DNA from: Paenibacillus sp. FSL R5-0623
GTDB lineage: Bacteria > Bacillota > Bacilli > Paenibacillales > Paenibacillaceae
NCBI RefSeq assembly: GCF_037974265.1
Contig: NZ_CP150233.1
Location: 6,696,001 to 6,760,000, forward strand
Direction: 5' to 3'
DNA: 64,000 nucleotides
In this document: piece after piece, positions 44,019 through 51,877 of the stretch
Numbering within the stretch: position 1 is the first letter of the stretch
Layout of the letters: every line of letters starts with the position of its first letter
Notes under the pieces: generated by a model
Database searches by the model: none
Seen by the model: only the letters and a program-made list of their open reading frames with translations
Told to the model about the DNA's origin: nothing
Translations under genes and position numbers: made by a program

Positions 44019-44047
44019 TTAACTTCCCTGATTCAAAGTGGTACTAT
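44019..44047 (+). promoter_or_regulatory. Putative promoter ahead of TAG-rich spacer
   Basis: TTAACT (44019-44024), 17-bp spacer, TACTAT (44042-44047) with an upstream TG (extended -10). It could drive an untranslated RNA ending at the terminator at 44460. Confidence 0.35.
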
Positions 44048-44173
44048 AGGGGTATGAGGAAGAAATTGGGCACTGAGACATACGTCTTTATATCTACCTC
44101 CGTCTATTGTACCCTATGATTGAAACTCTTTTTCATGCTGAATTCTGTTATGTGATCACGACAAGAGTACAGT

Positions 44174-44409
44174 TAGCAAGAACCCTAGTTTATAGATTGT
44201 AGATTCATCATCTAATCGACCCCTTGCAGCAAGCAAACCTAGGAAGACCTAGATTCATGATTCACTGTAGATTTTAAGTATCACCTAGAAAGCCTGCAAT
44301 TATAGTCGTACTGAAGTTAATAGACAAACGTAGAAGGTCAGATAGCTATCGATCCTAGAGAGACTAGTCATGCAATACAACTGTAGAAATTATAGCAGCA
44401 GTACTATAG
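44174..44409 (+). other. TAG/CTAG-rich non-coding spacer
   Basis: Within 236 bases the triplet TAG occurs 17 times, and CTAG, rare in most bacterial genomes, six times. Five successive TAGs lie at 44250, 44268, 44286, 44303 and 44321, spaced 18, 18, 17 and 18 bases. There is no ORF with a ribosome binding site. It lies between the GIY-YIG gene and a terminator in front of the MocR regulator. Candidate RNA gene, repeat remnant or protein-binding array. Confidence 0.6.
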
Positions 44410-44432
44410 AAATTGGATCCAGTTTCACCACA

Positions 44433-44461
44433 GGCCCCGGCATACTGCCAGGGCTTTTTTG
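44433..44461 (+). terminator. Intrinsic terminator upstream of the MocR regulator
   Basis: GCCC-C-GGCA (44434-44442) pairs with TGCC-A-GGGC (44446-44454) around the loop TAC, followed by TTTTTT. It would end a short upstream RNA or attenuate readthrough into the regulator gene 100 bp further on. Confidence 0.75.
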
Positions 44462-44564
44462 CGTTTGTGCGAACAACCAACCACACTCTCAGGGAAACAG
44501 AGGTATCGTGGTTCTTTCTGCTGGGTTTATAATATGGCAAGATACCAGTAGAGGGAGTGATGGG

Positions 44565-46016
44565 ATGTATTCCGATCTGCAACTGACGGAGGACCGCCCT
44601 GTATATATACAAGTTAAAGATTATATGAAGCGATTGATGCTCAAAGGCGGCCTGCAAGCCAAACAAAAACTGCCCTCGACCCGTGAACTCAGTACACTCA
44701 TGAAGGTTAGTCGCAGCACGGTCCTGCTCGCTTATGCCGAGCTTGAAGATGAAGGTCTGATCTATGCAGTCAAAGGCAAGGGCAATTACGTCAGTGCCTC
44801 CATCGAAACACCTGAGGCAGCAGCAAGCTGGAAACTGGACTGGACGACAGAGGTAAGCGAGTATGCAATCCAGGCAGAGCAGTACGATCTGATGAAGCAT
44901 GGCTCCGGAGCAGAGCGCGGCGAGATATCGTTTACCAGCATAGCGCCAGATGAAAAGCTGTTTGATCTGCACAACGTGAAACGGGCTTTTCTGGATCGCA
45001 TGTCACTTGAAGGCGAAGTACTGCTGAATTACGGATATGCGCAGGGATACAGACCGCTGATGAACTATTTACTACGATATATGGAGAACAAAGGGGTCGA
45101 CCTCCGTGGCAAGGACATCCTGATCACCAACGGATTCACGGAAGGTTTCGATCTGGTGCTTGGAGCGTTGCGCAAAAAAAGCGGCAAAGCGCTCTGCGAG
45201 AATCCAACGCACCACACGGCGATCAAAAATCTAAAACTGCACCAGTTTCACCTGACCGGTGTGAACATGGAGCCAGATGGCCTGGACTTGAAGCAACTGG
45301 AACATGAACTTGAGGCAAGTCCATATGATCTGGCGTATCTCGTGCCATCCTATCACAATCCAACCGGGATTGTGACGTCCCCTGCAAAACGGGTAGAGAT
45401 CATCCGGTTGATGAACAAGTATCAGGTTCCAATCATTGAGGATGGATTCAACGAAGAATTGCGCTATTCCGGTTCGCATGTCTCTCCCCTGATCGCTAGC
45501 ATGGGCAAGGGCAATGGACTGGTGTATCTGGGTAGCTTCTCCAAAGTCCTGTTCCCAGGTCTGCGGGTGGGTTGGATTATTGCGGATGCGGCGCTGATTG
45601 ATTATCTGGAGAGTATGAAACGGGCACGCAGCATCCATACCTCCACGCTGGACCAATCGTTATTGTATCAATATCTGAGCAACGGTAATTTCGAGAAATA
45701 TTTGAAGCGTGCTCGCACAGAGTATAAGCGAAAATATGAATTGGTTGTGCGTTGCCTGAAGCAGCATCTGCCAATGTGCCGGATTTCCGGTGCGGGTGGT
45801 CTGCATCTGTTCGTGCAGTTCCCGTCCGAATACAGAACCCGTGAACTGCTGGCAGCCTGTAAAGTGAAAGGTGTGACGTTCACACCAGGGGATACCTTTT
45901 ATCTGGAACCCGGTCAGGGTGTAAACACGATGCGTCTGGGTTTCTCCAGAGTCAGCGATGAAAATATACGTAAGGGCATTCGCATCATTGGCGAGACAGC
46001 AGCTCAAATGAGATAA
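44565..46016 (+). CDS. MocR/GabR-type regulator, DdlR-like
   Basis: 483 residues from ATG 44565 with SD GGGAG; a longer frame runs through a terminator and is dismissed. N-terminal GntR winged helix at about 8-75 ('QVKDYMKRLMLKGGLQAK', 'SRSTVLLAYAELEDEGLI'), then an aminotransferase-fold domain with the PLP lysine in 'GSFSKVLFPGLRVGW'. MocR proteins sense amino acids or vitamin B6 through PLP chemistry. Directly ahead of ddl, as DdlR of Brevibacillus is, so D-Ala-D-Ala ligase control is the likely job. A TATAAT at 44528-44533 and an ATACCA hexamer (44542-44547), the kind of half-site GabR uses, lie just upstream. Confidence 0.87.
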   Translation: MYSDLQLTEDRPVYIQVKDYMKRLMLKGGLQAKQKLPSTRELSTLMKVSRSTVLLAYAELEDEGLIYAVKGKGNYVSASIETPEAAASWKLDWTTEVSEYAIQAEQYDLMKHGSGAERGEISFTSIAPDEKLFDLHNVKRAFLDRMSLEGEVLLNYGYAQGYRPLMNYLLRYMENKGVDLRGKDILITNGFTEGFDLVLGALRKKSGKALCENPTHHTAIKNLKLHQFHLTGVNMEPDGLDLKQLEHELEASPYDLAYLVPSYHNPTGIVTSPAKRVEIIRLMNKYQVPIIEDGFNEELRYSGSHVSPLIASMGKGNGLVYLGSFSKVLFPGLRVGWIIADAALIDYLESMKRARSIHTSTLDQSLLYQYLSNGNFEKYLKRARTEYKRKYELVVRCLKQHLPMCRISGAGGLHLFVQFPSEYRTRELLAACKVKGVTFTPGDTFYLEPGQGVNTMRLGFSRVSDENIRKGIRIIGETAAQMR

Positions 46017-46028
46017 GGAGGATTTCAC

Positions 46029-46949
46029 ATGAAAGTTGGCGTGATTATGGGCGGTACATCTTCAGAGCGGGATATTTCCCTGCTCACCGGACAGGAGATG
46101 ATTGCAAACCTGAATAGAGACAAATACGAGGTTGTACCCATTGAGCTGAATACCAAGCGCGATCTAATCGACAAGTCAGCGGGGATCGATGTGGCACTGC
46201 TTGCCCTGCATGGCAAATACGGCGAAGACGGTACGGTCCAAGGCACGTTGGAATCTCTGGGTATTCCCTACACAGGTTGTGGTGTGCTGGCGAGCAGTGT
46301 ATGCATGGATAAAGACATGTCCAAACAACTCATGCATCATGCAGGTGTGCTCACCGGAGAATGGCTACGAGTAGGTCATATCGAGGAACTGTCCTCAATT
46401 GCTGTTCAACAATTAACGTATCCTGTGGTGGTCAAACCCAATTCAGGCGGTTCCAGCATCGGTACCCAAGTAGTGAAAGAGGCTACCGCCCTGCCCGCTG
46501 CTGTGGAGGCTGCCCTCGCCTGGGATGATACAGTCATGATTGAACAGTATATCGAAGGTGAGGAGATTACCTGTGCCATTCTGGATGGTAAGATGCTGCC
46601 GGTGATCTCCATTCGTTCGAACGCCGAGTTTTTCGATTATTCTTCCAAATACGATGACCACGGAGCAGATGAGCAGGTTGTGCAATTGCCTGCGGATCTT
46701 CACCATCGTGTGGAAGCCGCGGCACTTGCCTGTTATCAGGTGCTCAAATGCAGTGTCTACGCGCGCGTGGATATGATGATTCGCGAAGGTTTGCCTTATG
46801 TGCTTGAAGTAAACACGCTGCCGGGTCTTACCCGTAACAGTCTGCTGCCCAAAAGTGCAGCCGCTGCAGGCATTTCTTTTGCAGAGTTGCTGGATACCAT
46901 TATTGAACTTTCATTGAAGGAAAGACCCAAGGAGGATATAACATTATGA
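46029..46949 (+). CDS. ddl: D-alanine--D-alanine ligase
   Basis: 306 residues, usual length for the short DdlB-like form. ATP-grasp enzyme: 'VGVIMGGTSSERDISLLTG' at the start, 'LHGKYGEDGTVQG', 'YPVVVKPNSGGSSIG' for ATP and 'YVLEVNTLPGLTRNSLLPK' for the metal-binding Glu/Asn. It joins two D-Ala for peptidoglycan precursors. SD AAGGAGG, 12 bp after the regulator. Overlaps the GNAT gene by four bases (ATGA). A ligase under a dedicated regulator may be a second copy used under antibiotic or D-Ala stress. Confidence 0.94.
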   Translation: MKVGVIMGGTSSERDISLLTGQEMIANLNRDKYEVVPIELNTKRDLIDKSAGIDVALLALHGKYGEDGTVQGTLESLGIPYTGCGVLASSVCMDKDMSKQLMHHAGVLTGEWLRVGHIEELSSIAVQQLTYPVVVKPNSGGSSIGTQVVKEATALPAAVEAALAWDDTVMIEQYIEGEEITCAILDGKMLPVISIRSNAEFFDYSSKYDDHGADEQVVQLPADLHHRVEAAALACYQVLKCSVYARVDMMIREGLPYVLEVNTLPGLTRNSLLPKSAAAAGISFAELLDTIIELSLKERPKEDITL

Positions 46950-47404
46950 GCCTGGATGTGACGATTAGACATAGCTCCACTACAGATCTGCAAGATATGG
47001 TCATTCTGATGGACCAACTTGGTTATCCCACCACGTACGCCGAGATGGAGGAGCGCTATACCCACATTGCTGCAGATGCTAACTTCACCACACTGGTTGC
47101 TGAAGCACGCGGACGTGTAGTTGGACTAATCGGATTACAGACGTCTTATCTGTATGAAAAGAACGGAAGACACTGCCGTATCATGGCATTGGTTGTTCAC
47201 GACCAGTTCAGGGGCTCAGGCATCGGCCGTCAGCTCATTCTGGAAGCCGAACAATGGGCCGCCACGCATGACGTGGACTCCCTGTCTCTGAACAGTGGCA
47301 ATCGCCCTGAACGTGAAGCTGCACATGAATTCTATCGTCAGATGGGCTTTACAGCCGGGAGTACCGGGTTTAGCAAAAAGCCGCAGATTCTACAGCACAC
47401 TTAA
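46946..47404 (+). CDS. GNAT family N-acetyltransferase
   Basis: 152 residues. 'IMALVVHDQFRGSGIGRQLI' carries the acetyl-CoA loop (RGSGIG) and 'SLNSGNRPEREAAHEFYRQMGF' the C-terminal motif, here shown by its core 'REAAHEFYRQMGF'. Starts inside the ddl stop codon with SD AAGGAGG, so translation follows ddl. It may modify an amino compound linked to D-alanine use, by context only; the substrate is unknown. A terminator ends the three-gene unit. Confidence 0.87.
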   Translation: MSLDVTIRHSSTTDLQDMVILMDQLGYPTTYAEMEERYTHIAADANFTTLVAEARGRVVGLIGLQTSYLYEKNGRHCRIMALVVHDQFRGSGIGRQLILEAEQWAATHDVDSLSLNSGNRPEREAAHEFYRQMGFTAGSTGFSKKPQILQHT

Positions 47405-47445
47405 ACTGCGGGATAAGGTATATACACTTCGAATATTACATCAAA

Positions 47446-47489
47446 AAGAACGCCCCACTCCGCACATTGGCGAAAATGGGCGTTCTTCG
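47446..47489 (+). terminator. Rho-independent terminator
   Basis: AAGAACGCCC (47446-47455) with GGGCGTTCTT (47478-47487), perfect 10-bp stem. Confidence 0.82.
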
Positions 47490-47623
47490 GTATATGTGTA
47501 TGGCGCATGAATACGCGGTTGATTATGGGATCAATATTTAGCTGACTGTGCACCATCGATTGGAATAATAGCTACATTAATAAATGGTGCTTCGCCGGAC
47601 AGCAGGAAGGCAACGAGACGCTT

Positions 47624-49087
47624 TCAGGACTTCATAGCCTCATAGGCTGCAAGTAATTTCTCTACTTCTACTCCATTGATCTTCATCCCAGTCACTTGAC
47701 ACTGTTCCAACTGCACTCCAGATAGATCGCAATCGATAAAACGACTTCCCCCAAGATCACAATACGTCCACTGCATAGGTACACGGTCAGATCCAAGGTG
47801 TGTGTCCTGGAATTGAACGCCATCCAAAGCACAGAATTCAATCTTGCTATTGGTTAGGCGTAAATCAGCTAGCAATATATTGGTCATATTTAGATTGGTA
47901 AATTTGCTTCCACTCAGGTTGCAGTCGGTAATCCGACTATTGGTCAGATTACTGGTGCTGTAACGGACTGAGTCCAGATTAGCTTGAACATATTCAACCA
48001 CTGACTCAACCGAGTCCATGGATAATGTCTCATCACATGTTGGATCAAAAGAATCAACGGACATGTTCTTCTCATATACAAACTCATCCTCAGATGCATA
48101 GATACGAACATAACCCATTTTTTCGTAAAAATGATGATTATCGAGCTGCCGACCTGAGGTCTCCAGCTTCCAATTCTCAATCTGCGGAAATTCAATTTCA
48201 ATAAGCCTCATGACTTGAGATCCCACGCCACGCCCCTGGCATACGGGGTCAATATAGATCTTATCGATCCTTGCATGTTTTCGTCCAAGCAAGTTAACAC
48301 TCACTCCGCCAATAGCGCATCCATCTGATTCTACAATGTAATAATCCCATTCACGGATCACGTAACGATGCATGCGAACTGACGAATAATCAGGCGGGCA
48401 TAGATTGTTATCGATATCCTTCTCATTATCCGCCCAGACTTTTATGACATGATCAAAAGCACGAGTACAAATCTCTGTAAGTACAACAGCATCTTCTTGC
48501 TGCGCTCGTCGTAAACGAATTTCAGAATGTATCTGTATCGGTTGCACTGGTTCAGACTTTACTTTGAGCAGTTCAAAATAATCGTAGCACTCCTTGTCCA
48601 TAAGCATTCTGCGAGAGATATAACAAAAACCCGCATGCTCCAGAACTTTGCGTGACGGCTGATTGAAGGGCTTCACAATGCCCACAATTCGATCCAGCAA
48701 GGTATGCTCAAATAAATATGATGTTAGGACTTGAACAGCTTCTGTGACGTATCCTTTATTCCGGTAATCCCGGGAGATGGCGTAGACCACTTCCCGGTCT
48801 CCTTGATCCAGCATGTCATTCGGAAACACCCCGCACCAACCGATGATGCGCTGATCTTCATTGTGTACCACGGCAAGTAGGATGCGTACATCTTCCGGGT
48901 TGAATTGCTCGTAACTGCTTACGACAAATTGTAAAAATTCGCGTAACTGCTCCTCGGTCATTTTCCAATCCGGCAGGATATCCGTGATTTCGGGTTGTTG
49001 GATTAATGCATGCACGGCAGCCTGATCTTCCATCGTAAATGGACGCAACGTAATGGAGTTTGTAAGGATGAATAATTGACTTTTCAT
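47624..49087 (-). CDS. Fusion of two GNAT acetyltransferase domains and a pentapeptide-repeat tail
   Basis: 487 residues from ATG 49087, eight bases after SD AGAGG (a GTG three codons earlier is closer to the SD). First GNAT domain, residues about 8-175, of the RimJ/RimL type ('RDYRNKGYVTEAVQVL', 'KVLEHAGFCYISRR'). Second GNAT, about 190-340 ('DPVCQGRGVGSQVMRLIE', 'HFYEKMGYV'). The tail, about 370-480, has repeated A(D/N)LxxS-like units (CNLSGSKFTNLNMTNILL, CDLGGSRFIDCDLSGVQL), a pentapeptide-repeat right-handed helix. Such helices mimic DNA or bind partners, as in Qnr quinolone-resistance proteins. This combination is unusual. A likely attenuator sits directly upstream. Confidence 0.87.
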   Translation of the reverse strand: MKSQLFILTNSITLRPFTMEDQAAVHALIQQPEITDILPDWKMTEEQLREFLQFVVSSYEQFNPEDVRILLAVVHNEDQRIIGWCGVFPNDMLDQGDREVVYAISRDYRNKGYVTEAVQVLTSYLFEHTLLDRIVGIVKPFNQPSRKVLEHAGFCYISRRMLMDKECYDYFELLKVKSEPVQPIQIHSEIRLRRAQQEDAVVLTEICTRAFDHVIKVWADNEKDIDNNLCPPDYSSVRMHRYVIREWDYYIVESDGCAIGGVSVNLLGRKHARIDKIYIDPVCQGRGVGSQVMRLIEIEFPQIENWKLETSGRQLDNHHFYEKMGYVRIYASEDEFVYEKNMSVDSFDPTCDETLSMDSVESVVEYVQANLDSVRYSTSNLTNSRITDCNLSGSKFTNLNMTNILLADLRLTNSKIEFCALDGVQFQDTHLGSDRVPMQWTYCDLGGSRFIDCDLSGVQLEQCQVTGMKINGVEVEKLLAAYEAMKS

Positions 49088-49120
49088 ATAAAACACCTCT
49101 GGGGATTTATTTAGGATGAC

Positions 49121-49304
49121 ACAACAAAGAGGAGCACCTTCAATAGAGGCACTCCTCGATCCGTTTCCTCATTTCAGAAACGCCGAAGCTCCTCGTAATG
49201 GGTCGAAAGGACACACGTATCCCGTTCATGGTCTAACGGAATTTTTGTGGTGTTCTTTTCACGATCATTACGAGAAATCTGGCATATTCTGAAATCCCCT
49301 CTCC
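49121..49304 (-). promoter_or_regulatory. Candidate ribosome-mediated transcription attenuator of the GNAT fusion gene
   Basis: Read on the minus strand, four segments fit an attenuator. Segment 1 CTCGTAATG (49274-49266) pairs with segment 2 CATTACGAG (49200-49192). Segment 3 GAGGAGTGCC (49157-49148) pairs with segment 4 GGTGCTCCTC (49138-49129) and is followed by TTTGTTGT: an intrinsic terminator 34 bases before the ATG. The GAGGAGC part of segment 2 (49194-49188) can instead pair perfectly with GCTCCTC of segment 4, an antiterminator. A five-codon leader with SD GGAGAGGGG ends inside segment 1, so a stalled ribosome would free segment 2 and allow readthrough. Confidence 0.6.
49268..49285 (-). 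CDS. Putative leader peptide MPDFS
   Basis: ATG 49285 lies ten bases after SD GGAGAGGGG. Five codons end at TAA inside attenuator segment 1. The stop overlaps a second ATG (TAATG) that opens an 11-codon frame MIVKRTPQKFR (49233-49268) without its own SD. Both are of the size and place expected of leader peptides that sense ribosome stalling. Confidence 0.4.
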   Translation of the reverse strand: MPDFS

Positions 49305-49331
49305 ATACTAAGGCTTACTTATGACTCTCAC

Positions 49332-50867
49332 TTAAGGACGGTCAATGTAAATCCAGCCTGTTTCTTGTTCTTTATCTACAGTAGCTCCAAGGGATTCTGC
49401 CACAAAGCGCAGCGGTACATATGTCTTGCCGTCCTTGCCTACATAGGCGGATTCCACCAAGGTCACTTCTTTACCAGCAACCGTTGCCTTCTTGGAACCT
49501 ACAGTCAGGACAATCTCATCACCAGTGATGTCGTCAATGACAACGATTTGGTTCGAGCCTTTGGTCCATTTCACTTCCGCATCCAATTCTTCAGACACGT
49601 AGCGAAGCGGAACAAATGTTGTATTCTTAACGGTGATCGCTCCAGCGTATTCATCATCCGGGAAGAGCACTACACTTTTACTCGTGATTCCAGCTTCATC
49701 TTTCAGCAATTGATATGCAAGTGAACTGGAATCAAAATTACGCAGCATCTGTCCAGGCGTAATATCATCCTTCATCAGATCCATAACGCCGCCCGATACA
49801 TCCACTTCATCAACTGCAACTGTGCCACCGATATTCCACTGTTCACTGTCTCCACTTACGGTTACTGAGTTCAGCGGCAGATCTTCGGAAGCAGGCAGTG
49901 CCACTTTCAGTTCAAAGTTTTGCTTGCGAACATCAAGCTTGCTGTCGAGATAAAAGTCCAATTTCAGTTTGGTATCTGTGCCAAAGACCGTTTTGAATTC
50001 AGGGGTCTCATTCAACAGGTTGTTCAGCTCCTGATCATAATTGACCAGCATACTATCCAGTCCTACTTTGATGATGGCATATAGTGACGCAACGGCTTCA
50101 TCTTTCGATTCAGGAACGATCGAATTCAGCGTGTCGTCTCCCCCACCTTCTACCTCATTCACTGCTTCCAGTACAGGGTAGAACACATCGTACAGATCTC
50201 CAATCAGGTCTTTCAGTCCTTGCTCATCTTTCGAAATACTCGTCAGGAACGGTTTAACCATAGCCAGCATCTCTTCACCACTAACTTCCAGATGCAGTTT
50301 GGAGAGGCTAAGCGCTTCGCCATTCACGGATTCCTGTACCGGTGTTACGGAGATGTTCTTCGGATTGGACAGATGTTTCAGGACAAAAGAGAACAGTTTC
50401 GGGGAAAGTTCCTCGAGTTGTTTCTCCAGAGCCTTCGTATCCACCATCGGAAGCGCTTGTGCATCCTGGAACGTATCCAGAGATATGTACAGCGGTTTCT
50501 GGGCTCCGTCCAAATCAATCACCAATTGGGACTCATTCATGGACAGGTGGAAAGGTAACTTCGTTCCCTCCATGCTCAGTGTACCTTTGATCGATGCTGT
50601 CTTCGCATCTTTCATTTTGGCTTGATCAATATCCAGGGATATGGAATTAATTAGTTCGATCATTTCAAGGTCTTTCTCTGTAGCAAATTCCTTAGCCGGT
50701 TCTATGTTTATATTCATGGATTGTCTGGATTCACCGGACTTGATACTCGCGCCATTGGCCATTGCTTTACCAACGTCTACTCCACCCACAGCCTGACATC
50801 CTGTAAGAACAACCATTAATAATACAAGTGGCACTGCCATCCATTGGACTAACTTCCGATTCTTAAT
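49332..50867 (-). CDS. Stalk-domain (copper amine oxidase N-like) lipoprotein, apparent ATT start
   Basis: 511 residues if initiation is at the ATT at 50867, seven bases after SD AGGAGGAG. This gives a textbook type II signal peptide (KNRKLVQWMAVPLVLLMVVL, lipobox LTGC). The first ATG in frame (50840) has no good SD and would remove the positive n-region. The middle is a hydrophilic repeat-poor domain; the C-terminal ~110 residues hold two copper amine oxidase N-terminal (stalk) units with 'TFVPLRYVSEEL' and 'TYVPLRFVAESLGA'. These domains are common in exported Paenibacillus proteins and bind no copper as far as is known. Outer membrane face; function unknown. Confidence 0.8.
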   Translation of the reverse strand: MKNRKLVQWMAVPLVLLMVVLTGCQAVGGVDVGKAMANGASIKSGESRQSMNINIEPAKEFATEKDLEMIELINSISLDIDQAKMKDAKTASIKGTLSMEGTKLPFHLSMNESQLVIDLDGAQKPLYISLDTFQDAQALPMVDTKALEKQLEELSPKLFSFVLKHLSNPKNISVTPVQESVNGEALSLSKLHLEVSGEEMLAMVKPFLTSISKDEQGLKDLIGDLYDVFYPVLEAVNEVEGGGDDTLNSIVPESKDEAVASLYAIIKVGLDSMLVNYDQELNNLLNETPEFKTVFGTDTKLKLDFYLDSKLDVRKQNFELKVALPASEDLPLNSVTVSGDSEQWNIGGTVAVDEVDVSGGVMDLMKDDITPGQMLRNFDSSSLAYQLLKDEAGITSKSVVLFPDDEYAGAITVKNTTFVPLRYVSEELDAEVKWTKGSNQIVVIDDITGDEIVLTVGSKKATVAGKEVTLVESAYVGKDGKTYVPLRFVAESLGATVDKEQETGWIYIDRP

Positions 50868-50940
50868 ATGAACTCCTCCTTAGAAAAATATGGTTCATTT
50901 CCATTATGAAGGTATAGGTAATTCTTGTAAACGGATACGC

Positions 50941-50978
50941 AAAAAAATAAACCAAAAGGCCGGAACATGTCCGACCTC
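50941..50978 (-). terminator. Rho-independent terminator of the acidic miniprotein
   Basis: On the minus strand GGTCGGA-CATGT-TCCGGCC (plus 50976-50958), one G-T pair, then TTTTGGTTTATTTTTTT. Confidence 0.8.
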
Positions 50979-51048
50979 TGGTCTATCTATATTTCAGCAT
51001 ATCGTAAGATTCGATAAAACTTCCTGCTTCATTATGCAATGCTGGGAG

Positions 51049-51177
51049 TTATTCTTGCTCCTGATCTTCTGCGAGCTTCTCATCCGTTTCTTCATCTTCC
51101 GCAGTTGTGGGAGTCTCGAATTGATCCGGCTCGTCCTCTTGAATCGCTTTGTTCTCTTCGTTCTGATCCTGTGTCAT
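51049..51177 (-). CDS. 42-aa highly acidic miniprotein
   Basis: ATG 51177 with SD GAGAGGGAA nine bases upstream, TAA at 51049. The peptide begins MTQDQNEENKAIQEDEP and has 18 Asp/Glu among 42 residues against two Lys, no hydrophobic segment and no Cys, so it should be disordered and cytosolic. A good terminator lies 73 bp downstream and nothing else is on the transcript. Could chelate cations or bind a basic partner; unknown family. Confidence 0.6.
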   Translation of the reverse strand: MTQDQNEENKAIQEDEPDQFETPTTAEDEETDEKLAEDQEQE

Positions 51178-51313
51178 ATCGCATTCCCTCTCTTCTACCG
51201 GATTGTCATGTCATCAAGGCCTGGGCCTTGTGTCTATCAATAACCCGAATAGGCGTAGTTCAAACCTGCCTCAATATCGGCATGACATTTTCCATCATAA
51301 TTTCAATGCTCAC

Positions 51314-51781
51314 TTAGAAAACATAAAAGATGATCCCGTTCCCACTTGCAGCCGTGGCCTGAAACAAGGCCTGGACATCATCCACAGTCTGAACGATCTC
51401 CTGAAATGTCTCTTCCGCATCCCAATCTTCCATGACAGGGTAGACGCCTTCAGCGATCATCCGGTCCAGACTATACCGTTGCTTCAATTCCTCCGGTGTG
51501 AGCTGCTCCAATGCCATGTATGCTTCCAGCACCTGCTCGTTACTAAGCAAAAACAGATCCATGTCCGAATAGTTTCCCACGTATTGCTCACCTGCGAGAG
51601 GCACCACATATCCCAGGGGCGGCTCCCCTTCTACCAAGTTACCGTTCAGCGTGAATTGAAGCATCTGCCACGTTTTATCAATATCCAGATCCACTGCACA
51701 ATCATGCACACTGATCTCACCTGACTTAATGGATTCAACTATCTCCTTTGTTACCACAAGATATCTGCCGGACATTCCCAT
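51314..51781 (-). CDS. DUF1877 (YfbM-like) family protein
   Basis: 155 residues with SD AGGAGGGG before ATG. The family start 'MGMSGRYLVVT' and the conserved 'DLDIDKTWQMLQFTL' at about residues 31-45 are seen, as is a short acidic C-terminal part. DUF1877 proteins such as E. coli YfbM are small cytosolic proteins of unknown function. Likely single gene, divergent from the DUF4385 gene. Confidence 0.82.
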   Translation of the reverse strand: MGMSGRYLVVTKEIVESIKSGEISVHDCAVDLDIDKTWQMLQFTLNGNLVEGEPPLGYVVPLAGEQYVGNYSDMDLFLLSNEQVLEAYMALEQLTPEELKQRYSLDRMIAEGVYPVMEDWDAEETFQEIVQTVDDVQALFQATAASGNGIIFYVF

Positions 51782-51877
51782 ACCGCTACCCCTCCTGTGT
51801 AATTCCTTCTATTGTTCCCCATTAACCGTGCTTGTTGGTTCAGAATCGGGGTAATCCCTATCAAGGAGGGTGTATAC

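Noticed and set aside
44370..44564. Longer N-terminus for the MocR regulator
   Set aside because: It would translate through an intrinsic terminator and shows no family similarity; the ATG at 44565 has an SD and the family start.
44364..44972. 202-codon minus-strand frame over the MocR start
   Set aside because: Overlaps a clear regulator gene and a terminator; no SD or domain.
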